From the NCBI RefSeq assembly GCF_021869535.1, contig NW_026262690.1, positions 9,039,501 through 9,103,500 of the forward strand: DNA of 64,000 nucleotides. The letters run 5' to 3'. The stretch is from Mytilus californianus. Its lineage: Eukaryota; Mollusca; Bivalvia; Mytilida; Mytilidae. The notes beneath the pieces are model-generated. The model was not told the origin of the DNA, searched no databases, and worked only from the letters and a program-made list of their open reading frames with translations. This document shows positions 56,473 to 64,000 of this stretch, piece after piece. Every line of letters begins with the position of its first letter. The first letter of the stretch is position 1. The translations under genes and the position numbers were made by a program.

Positions 56473-57769
56473 ATACAGACCATCGACAAAAAAGGCCACA
56501 CCGGTTTATTCACGTTTATCCAACATTTGATAATTAGAATCAAACAACATTAAGGATTAGAGGGTCCTCTTACATGTAAGGACTGACATCTTGATATTTA
56601 CCTGTAATTCAATTGTATCAAACTAAAATATTGTAAAAAGGGGTATTTTCTAAATATATATATTAAAACATTAACAACACATTTTTTTTAACAATGATTA
56701 GGTTTTCTTAGATATAACCAGAAAATGTTACGTAATGTTATGTTGATCACAATGAAGCCCTCGGCAAAATGGTCACACCTCACTAAGAACTTCATTAGTT
56801 ACAGTGAGGACTTCGGCAAAAAGTCGGACCTGTGACTCGGAAATTCATTAAACTGTTGAAGTGTTATATCAGCAAACTACATATAGTTCTGAGACGGGCA
56901 AATAGATCTTACAAAAACGGTTATAATTAGACCAATTTTCTCACTTTAAAATTCAAAAATAAGTTGTGGACTGGACCAGCAACCTTCGAACCTTCTTCTG
57001 ATACATTATATCAAGGATTCATATAGTTATATCTTAAATCAAACCCTCTTCCGATGTATCCTAATATCTTCAATTGCAGCTTGTCCGTGATATCAAGGAG
57101 TTGTATAGTCTAACTATACAAATCCTTGGTGATGTCAATATAATATATAACCACAAATTTATTGTTGTCAACATCGACAAAAATATTTCAAGAATTGATT
57201 CATAGAGTATGTGTAATAGCCAATTATTATATTTGTAAATGTAAAAGTCCTCAGATCAGTTATTATTTTCATCACTCAGCCAATGAATTGAAGTTCTATT
57301 AAATATCTAAAGATATTTAAACCACAATAATGACAATGTTCTGTGCTGAATGGCAAAAAAGTGGACTATACATTACGATCACACAATGCTGGATGATAAG
57401 AAACTATTAATTTTTTGGGTGGAGGGATATCCTGAAAAAAAAATAGATTTATGTAAAAAGCTACTAGTATGTTAAGCCTATTAATAGAGTTTTCATTGAT
57501 TTCAAATAGGAAAAATTTGTGTTTCAAAAAAGTATTCTAGAATTCATAAATAAACATATATTGATACTTACATTATCTGCTTTGTTGTTTAAAAGTTTAG
57601 TTTTGAACAGTTATAGAACAATATAATTGCATTAACATTTCCAAGGAAAAAAAAGATATTCAACTAAAAAGATTCATCTTAAAACAATTTACTACCAAAC
57701 AGAATTCATTGTAACATACACATTTATTTACTGTATATTTATAATTTGAATCATAGGATTTTATTTTGT
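56473..57769. other. Intergenic, no firm feature
   Basis: Short direct echo of 54898-54955 at about 56770-56825 ('ttcattagttacagtgagga', compare 'ttcattggtcacagtgaccc'). An inverted pair 'atatcaaggagttgtatag' / 'ctatacaaatccttggtgat' at about 57091-57134 could form a small hairpin. No coding evidence. Confidence 0.4.
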
Positions 57770-57971
57770 CCCATGGGATATTAAAAATCCCATGGGATAA
57801 TTATAGTCCCATGGGATTTTTATTGTCCCATGGGACAACAAATATCCCATGGGACTACAATTATCCCATGGGACCCAAAAAAATCCTATGGGATTTAACC
57901 AAAATCCCATGGGATAATGGTCAATCCCATGGGATTTGCCCTATCCCATGGGATATTGAAAATCACATGTT
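57770..57971 (+). repeat. Array of eleven palindromic CCCATGGG cores at 19-21 bp spacing
   Basis: Cores begin at 57770, 57789, 57808, 57827, 57846, 57865, 57885 (CCTATGGG), 57906, 57926, 57945 and 57964 (decayed, CACATG). Most read (A/G)TCCCATGGGA(T/C), a 10-12-bp perfect palindrome. The 7-9-bp linkers between them share no sequence. In an ordinary tandem repeat the whole unit would be similar, so selection or a mechanism acting on the palindrome itself is suggested. The 70-codon frame across it is incidental. Confidence 0.93.
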
Positions 57972-58637
57972 TTTCTAAATCAAATTACAAAATAGATATA
58001 ATAATAACAGCAGAAAAGCAATGAATTTATTGAATCCCATGTAATTCCGCACATTTTGGTTATATACACGACACTGTAGATCTATGGAGAGGCGGCGGCG
58101 GATTTGCAAATGAGTGTTTTGCAAATTAAAAGTGTCCAGTGTTATAACATAAAGTTTTCTGCTCTTTGGTCGGGTTGTTGTCACATTCCCAGTTTCCATT
58201 CTCAATTCTATGCTCACTTAGGTTTGTTTAAAAGTAGACCTTATACATGTAGTTTTGTCATTGTAATATGAATAAATTATTCAACTAAACGAGTGTTTTA
58301 GTTAAGAAACTTTAAAATAGTTTACAACAATCAAATTTTAGTGATATTTCAAAAAAGAACCAACAAGGATCGCCTTGAAAGGTACTTAAGAAGTTTATAA
58401 AGACGCCCAAGGAGCAACATTATGTTGTCATTTTACTGTCACGAAATGCACACCATGCTTTGTGTGCTAGGATGTAACGCCGCTACATAATATCATATCT
58501 ATATAGACTACAAAATAACGCAACAATCCTGGAAAAGGTTTTAAGGTACAAAGTAGATACAATAATTATAAGTTAATTTACAATCAAACGTATGGTTGCT
58601 TATAGTTGAAGTTGCATGAATGCAGGAAAACAAGGTG

Positions 58638-60068
58638 AGTCAACAGGTATTTTCTAGCTGTGTATAGAACAGCCTACCGATAATTCATATAGTCAACAGC
58701 GTCAGTATTTCTAGCTGTGTATAGAACAGCCTACCGATAATTCATAGTCAACAGCGTCAGTATTTCTAGCTGTGTACAGAACAATATACCGATAATTCAT
58801 AGTCAACAGGGTCAGTATTTCTAGCTGTGTATAGAACAGCCTACCGATAATTCATATAGTCAACATGGTCAGTATTTCTAGCTGTGTATAGAACAATCTA
58901 CCAATAATTCACATAGTCAACAGGGTCAGTATTTCTAGCTGTGTATAGAACAATCTACCGATAATTCATAGTCAACAGGGTCAGTATTTCCAGCTGTATA
59001 TAGACAATATACCGATAATTCATAGTCAACAGGGTCAGTATTTCCATCTGTGTATAGAACAGCCTACCGATAATTCATAGTCAACAAGGTCAGTATTTCT
59101 AGCTGTGTATAGAACAGCCTACCGATATTTCATAGTCAACAGGGTCAGTATTTCTAGCTGTGTATAGAACAATCTACCGATACTTCATAGTCAACAGGGT
59201 CAGTATTTCTAGCTGTGTATAGAACAATCTACCGATAATTCATAGTCAACAGGGTAAGTATTTATAGCTGTGTATAGAACAATCTACCGATAATTCATAG
59301 TCAACAGCGTCAGTATTTCCAGCTGTGTATAGAACAGCCTACCGATAATTCATAGTCAACAGGGTCAGTATTTCTAACTGTGTATAGAACAATCTACCGA
59401 TAATTCATAGTCAACAGCGTCAGTATTTCCGGCTGTGTATAGAACAGCCTACCGATAATTCATAGTCAACAGGGTCAGTATTTCTAGCTGTGTATAGAAC
59501 AATCTAACGATAATTCATAGTCAACAGCGTCAGTATTCCCAGCTGTGTATAGAACAATATACCGATAATTCATAGTCAACAGGGTCAGTATTTCTAGCTG
59601 TGTATAGAACAATCTACCGATAATTCATAGTCAACAGCGTCAGTATTTCCGGCTGTGTATAGAACAGCCTACCGATAATTCATAGTCAACAGGGTCAGTA
59701 TTTCTAGCTGTGTATAGAACAATATACCGATAATTCATAGTCAACAGGGTCAGTATTTCCAGCTGTGTATAGAACAATATACCGATAATTCATAGTCAAC
59801 AGGGTCAGTATTTCCAGCTGTGTATAGAACAATATACCGATAATTCATAGTTCACAGGGTCAGTATTTCCAGCTGTGTATAGAACAATATACTGATAATT
59901 CATAGTCAACAGCGTCAGTATTTCCAGCTGTGTATAGAACAATATACCGATAATTCATAGTCAACAGGGTCAGTATTTCCAGCTGTGTATAGAACAATAT
60001 ACCGATAATTCATAGTCAACAGGGTCAGTATTTCCAGCTGTGTATAGAACAATATACCGGTAATTCAT
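58638..60068 (+). repeat. 55-bp minisatellite, about 26 copies
   Basis: The unit GTCAGTATTTCTAGCTGTGT then ATAGAACAATCTACCGATAA then TTCATAGTCAACAGG repeats with a 55-bp period (for example tgtatagaac at 59161 and 59216). Variants alternate (acaGCcta / acaATcta / acaATata; ctaGctg / ccaGctg; CAGCG / CAGGG), and the 3' third is more uniform than the 5' part. It lies between the palindrome array and the EGF gene. Confidence 0.95.
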
Positions 60069-60084
60069 AATTTGTAAATAAAAA

Positions 60085-60160
60085 GAAGGAAATGTGGTTT
60101 GGTTGCTAATGAGACAACTACATCTAAACTGTAGCGTGCAGCATGTCTAGGAACGTGCCG
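60085..60160 (+). repeat. Mussel-type dispersed repeat, 5' end only
   Basis: 'gaaatgtggtttggttgcta' and 'atgagacaactacatctaaa' correspond to the diverged start of the common repeat; the rest is missing. Confidence 0.55.
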
Positions 60161-60644
60161 TAATAAGTGAATATGAAATAAAACATGTACGATTTCATTA
60201 ACTTTTTTATATGATAAACTTACATCATTGATACAATTCAGTGATTATTAGTTAATAGTGTTTTTCAAGTATAACATTCATTTCCTTTCTTTCAGTAAAT
60301 TAAGTGATACTCGATGTGTAACAGTCATTGCATGGGGTATGTACATTAAATACGATATTGAACACGGGGAAATGTATGGTAAATATAATTGAGAAAACAC
60401 AAGTTTAAATAAGTCAATATGGTGCTAACTATGAACCGAGCTCGTAATAACACAGAGTTTGATTTAAAAACTACTTTTAAATTTGAATCTGCATATCAAC
60501 AAGAATGCAGAGTTATCAGATTTGATCTTTTCGCTGTTTTCAATTAACACCTATTCCTGTTTGAAAAAAATAATACAAAAATCCTGCTACATAAAACCGC
60601 TTCAGATGAATCGCTGTTCTCCAACGATAAAAACTGACCACCAC

Positions 60645-60700
60645 GATATAGCCAATAATGCTGAAAGTGGCGTTTAACACCAACAATCAATCAATTAAGT
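60645..60700 (+). mobile_element. SINE 3' tail fragment
   Basis: 'ctgaaagtggcgtttaacac' followed by (CAAT/AATC)n is the reverse complement of the tail end of the 4953-5220 and 39440-39796 SINEs. So it is a 3'-end fragment in the opposite orientation, with the tRNA-like head lost. Confidence 0.6.
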
Positions 60701-61089
60701 AATAAAATGAATCGTGTGTTGTTGGGAAACATGGCACGATCGTAGAGTTCCAGCACAGTACTACTTGATACTATATGATAAACATATCAATGTTCAAGTT
60801 AATTAACCATCAGTGTATTTATCATGTTTGTTACTACTTAAGTTGGCATTTTTCTTAGAAACTTAAAGCTTTCAGATGCAAGGTTGAAAGTTTCGAATGT
60901 TGGTTTGAATTTTATTTTGATATATAGAGCTGCTGTCCTTTCACTCAATAACTACTTCTTCCGTGAGTATTTACATCTCATATTTGAACCATTTTCGCGT
61001 GTCTTATAATGAGAGATAAACTACTACTCCAGTGGGAACATTATGAAAGGATGACTGAATTACCACTTTGAAAGTGTTTTAATTTACAG

Positions 61090-61183
61090 CTCGACTGAAT
61101 CACGGAGAGCAGCTGATGATTATTCCGTGGGTGAACCTAGTCTCCAGAAGAAGACTTACATGATTATTGCTGGATGTCAATAA
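61090..61183 (+). other. Possible short terminal exon
   Basis: After the acceptor-like ttttaatttacag|C, a frame of 30 codons reads charged and polar residues (STESRRAADDYSVGEPSLQK) and ends in TAA at 61181-61183. It is phase compatible with a preceding phase-1 or phase-2 intron depending on the join. It does not look like EGF sequence and stops before the EGF exons begin, so if real it would end a different transcript. Weak. Confidence 0.18.
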
Positions 61184-61229
61184 CATAATTTTAAAATGAC
61201 AGATTTAGTATTGATGTTTTGTTTTTCAG

Positions 61230-61349
61230 ATGTGGACCCTTGTGACAGCAGTCCCTGTCTCAATCACGCTACATGTATATGAGGTGGATACACATCTGAT
61301 TACACATGTAGTTGTGTACAAGGATACAGTGGTATTCAATGTCAAACAA
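61230..61349 (+). pseudogene. EGF exon with in-frame TGA
   Basis: Acceptor gtttttcag|AT and donor ACAA|GTGAGC. The frame reads [16 protein letters not shown], then TGA, then [20 protein letters not shown]. The six cysteines and both splice sites are intact. The exon is 120 bp where its siblings are 114, with the extra two codons next to the stop, between cysteines 3 and 4. Either the exon is dead or skipped, or the base is an assembly or allelic error. Confidence 0.65.
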
Positions 61350-63666
61350 GTGAGCAAAAACATACAATCGACTTACTCATCTATGGCCAAACCTAAACTG
61401 CATTGCCATTTTCTGTTTAAAATATTTTGACCAAAAGTCTGTTTTTTTTACTCATGGTATATCAAACAGTTCTAATAATAAATAATTATTATTAAATTAT
61501 TCATTTTCATTTTACACTCTTCTGAAAAATGTCAGTAGTAAATTGCTGCTATTTTGCTTTCTATGACAGTTATGTACTCCATTTTCTTTACTATTGTATG
61601 GTGATTCATGAATTTTTGATTGCTTGTTATAACCGTTATTTATTGTTTTAGACATAGATGAATGTGCATCAAAACCGTGTCAACATGAAAGTACATGTGT
61701 TGATCATACCAATGACTACTCGTGTGTTTGCACAGCTGGGTACAGTGGTATACAATGTCAAACAGGTACAATAGTTCATCATACTTAAAGGTGCATTCGC
61801 TGTCAATTTCATGTTCACCGATTTGACTCAAATTCTCATATTTGGTTTATAACATACTAAAGGGTATATCCAAATTACAAAAAGTCTAAAATAAACAATT
61901 AACAAGGCATGGACTCAGTTATATGTATCAGCAATGTGTGTGTATGTTAGTCTACACGCCATCTAATTAACCATCGAGATGACCTCCGGAGACTGCCGAC
62001 GGTCGTATAACCCCATATAAACATAAATATAAATATAAATAGATAGAGAGCACGTGCAATTGGATTTTTCTAGGTATGTTTGATTTCCTGTTATAGATTT
62101 AAAAATAATATGTTAATCATCGTGTTTACTTGTATAAAGAGAGAGAGCTAAAAATTCATCACATGCAATTGGAGACAGAAGACAATTGTAACTCTATGTA
62201 TCAACTAATCTAATGATGAATGCAGATTAACATGTGAATTGATATGTTTTAAAATTACATAAGATGTTACTTGAATATTGTAATTTGTGAAAACTTACAT
62301 AACGTATCAGTTTCATCACGTACACGCCTGTACACGAACCTAGTAAACTCATCGTTAAAGCCACACATGGACTGCTTATGAAAATACAAACAATCGTAGC
62401 GTAACTACCCGACTGTCAACAATGCAGAATAAGTGTTAATCTATTAATGACAGGGATAAGTATACATTTGTAAAACCATTTAAAATATTTGAACGTATTG
62501 TTAAAAAAGTCTTTTAATATAAGCCTAAAATTGTTTATTTTAGATATAAATGAATGTATGAGCAACCCTTGCCAATATGACAGTTTATGCACAGACCTTG
62601 GAAATGCGTATAATTGTACCTGTCTGCCTGGTTTCACTGCTTCAAACTGTCAGATAGGTATGTTTATCTGCATAAAAGTTGGTTCGGATTAAAAGGGAAC
62701 ATCCCGGAAAAGCCATTTAAATTCTCTCTTTCTTTGAATAATAGTTCCCAAAAGTATTTTATTTTAAAAACTTTGAAACTTGACTTTAATTTTTACCTGC
62801 CGAAACTGCTTATTTCACTGATATCTTGCAATGATTACACCGATTACTAGGCAAATGTTGCCATCCTGAAAAATTTCGCTCTTTATGAACTACTCTCTTT
62901 TGATATTTCAGACACAAATGAGTGTGCATCAGACCCTTGTCAACATGGCGGAGATTGTATAAATCTAATTGATGCTTACCTTTGTCATTGTCCATTGGGC
63001 TACATAGGAGTTAACTGTCAAAAAGGTACTATCATTGTAATATTTGTTTCAACTTTAAATATATACCTAAATGGAAAGAGTATATCTATGGATTAATTAA
63101 GTGATTGAAGAACATGATGTGGTAAGATTGCCAATGAGACAACTATCCACCAGAGTTCAAATGAACTGGATGTAAACAATTATAGTTGCTTGTTAATTCC
63201 CTTTAGCAAATAGTCCATGCATATTCAGAACGAAAACTAATTAACAATTAATTCAACAGATGATATTAGGATTATGGCATATATCGAAACTTGTCAGAAT
63301 TGTTTATTCAATCATCCTTCTGTATCTTGCAGTGTCTGTTACTCTAGCTGATCTGATAGTATTGATATATTCGGAAAAAAAATATCTTAGATATAGTTGT
63401 ATACGACCTGGTTAAAAAAAATAAGACTCACTACACACAGACACAAACAATGCAGAATATTAACTTTATCTTAAAACGCAAATAGTAACCTCTAAAACGA
63501 CGTCTGAAATGTAATTATATGTTGTCTTAGGTTAATGATGTACCTATTTCAGACATAGATGAATGTATCAGCCAACCTTGTCAAAATGGTGCTACGTGTA
63601 TAAATCTTGTAAGTGGCTTTACGTGTAGTTGTGTAGATGGATACACTGGTACAAATTGTGAAACAG
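61230..63666 (+). CDS. EGF-repeat gene, partial: five exons, continuing beyond the window
   Basis: Exons 61230-61349, 61652-61765, 62544-62657, 62912-63025 and 63553-63666 each encode one EGF domain of about 38 residues. Each starts with the two bases that finish a D/N codon and ends with one leftover base, so every intron is phase 1. All can be added or skipped without changing frame. Domains 2-5 have six cysteines and start (D/N)-x-(D/N)-E-C, typical of calcium-binding EGF in fibropellin-, Notch- or adhesion-type extracellular proteins. Signal peptide, other domains and membrane anchor are not in view. The first exon has an internal TGA. The 3' end lies past 64000, and upstream exons were not found. 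Confidence 0.78.
61652..61765 (+). CDS. EGF exon 2
   Basis: Acceptor gttttag|AC and donor ACAG|GTACAA. Reads [15 protein letters not shown], then [11 protein letters not shown] and GYSGIQCQT. It carries the Asn and Tyr of the calcium-binding pattern. The GYSGIQCQT end equals that of the damaged exon upstream, suggesting they are recent duplicates. Confidence 0.78.
62544..62657 (+). CDS. EGF exon 3
   Basis: Acceptor tttatttttag|AT and donor ATAG|GTATGT. Reads [16 protein letters not shown], then [11 protein letters not shown] and GFTASNCQI. Six cysteines and the calcium-binding pattern are present; NCT is a potential N-glycosylation site. Confidence 0.8.
62912..63025 (+). CDS. EGF exon 4
   Basis: Acceptor gatatttcag|AC and donor AAAG|GTACTA. 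Reads [15 protein letters not shown], then [11 protein letters not shown] and GYIGVNCQK. The usual Asn is replaced by Asp (IDAY), so calcium binding is less certain. Confidence 0.78.
63113..63200 (+). repeat. Mussel-type dispersed repeat, 5' fragment
   Basis: 'gatgtggtaagattgccaat', 'gagacaactatccaccagag' and 'aaacaattatagttgcttg' match the start of the family. It lies in the intron between EGF exons 4 and 5. Confidence 0.7.
63553..63666 (+). CDS. EGF exon 5
   Basis: Acceptor cctatttcag|AC and donor ACAG|GTAAGA. Reads [15 protein letters not shown], then [11 protein letters not shown] and GYTGTNCET. It is the closest of the five to a consensus EGF domain, with Phe in place of the usual Tyr. 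The intron that follows runs off the window. Confidence 0.82.
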
Positions 63667-63769
63667 GTAAGATACATATAGTGTGCCCTTATTCAATATG
63701 TGTCAAAAAAGGACGAAAAGATACAAATGAAATTATAAAAAAAATGAGATAATACTAAGTGGTCAATGA

Positions 63770-64000
63770 AAAAAAAACACAATGAGTTGAGGTAAAAACA
63801 GACACCATGATAAAGAAAAACAGACACCATGATAAAGAAAATCAGACGCCATGATAAAGAAAAACACACACCATGATAAAGAAAAACAGACGCCATGATA
63901 AAGAAAAACACACACCATGATAAAGAAAATCACACAACATGATAAAGAAAAACACACAACATGATAAAGAAAAACACACACCATGATAAAGAAAATCACA
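63770..64000 (+). repeat. 22-bp minisatellite running off the window end
   Basis: The unit CATGATAAAGAAAAACAGAC followed by AC (variants cacaca, cagacg, aatcac) repeats with a 22-bp period from about 63799 (for example 63806 and 63828) and continues past 64000. It lies in the EGF-gene intron. The - strand open frames across it are repeat artefacts. Confidence 0.92.

Noticed and set aside
57766..57978. 70-codon frame across the palindrome array
   Set aside because: Composition follows from the repeated CCCATGGG core; no upstream or downstream exon signal.
63693..63999. Two - strand frames of 72-78 codons rich in FFIMVCVFLYHG-type repeats
   Set aside because: Products of the 22-bp minisatellite in an EGF-gene intron.

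Overview
This is a eukaryotic, AT-rich, intron-rich and heavily transposon-laden window, almost certainly from a marine bivalve and most probably a mussel (Mytilus-like). That rests on the many copies of a dispersed repeat starting GATGTGGTATGATTGCCAAT and containing a 'ggctcctgacttgggacagg' block, which I associate with mussel genomes, together with split EGF exons, tRNA-derived SINEs and large intronic minisatellites. There are no bacterial features. Only a small part of the window is host coding sequence, all of it in short exons with GT/AG borders.

Host genes. (1) A four-exon gene on the + strand (2997-20061) joins without a stop into a 259-residue four-pass membrane protein resembling the MS4A/CD20-like family. 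(2) A second four-exon gene on the - strand (43551 down to 33522) encodes a 184-residue paralogue. Its intron phases (1, 0, 0), four membrane segments, cysteine pair in the last loop and C-terminal PPxY motif all match the first gene. The two genes point toward each other across about 13.5 kb of transposon-rich DNA. (3) At the right end, five EGF exons on the + strand (61230-63666) are all flanked by phase-1 introns and belong to an EGF-repeat protein that continues beyond the window. The first of these exons has an in-frame TGA. (4) One isolated EGF exon lies on the - strand (51339-51226). (5) A possible first coding exon starts at 54761.

Repeats. Introns 1 and 3 of gene A, intron 1 of gene B, an EGF-gene intron and two intergenic regions hold tandem arrays with units of 58, 165, 16, 58, 21, 55 and 22 bp. 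Three of these show higher-order periods (711, 718 and 189 bp). At 57770-57971 there is a distinctive series of palindromic CCCATGGG cores about 19 bp apart with unrelated linkers. At least ten inverted-repeat elements are visible, several with credible target-site duplications (TTA, TTTTAC, ATA, TA), as well as tRNA-derived SINEs (one with a clean 10-bp duplication), a decayed reverse-transcriptase fragment at 29611-29939, and nested copies of the mussel repeat.

Retroelement island, 45.9-50.2 kb. A truncated Ty3/gypsy-type protease-RT segment on the - strand meets, head to head, a broken F-type envelope-like gene on the + strand. The envelope is interrupted by a mussel repeat, stops and frameshifts. 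A decayed SGNH/GDSL-esterase-like reading frame follows it, and a 436-bp fold-back element lies just beyond. Nothing here looks able to function, but the association of envelope and esterase and the head-to-head junction are the least ordinary arrangement in the window.
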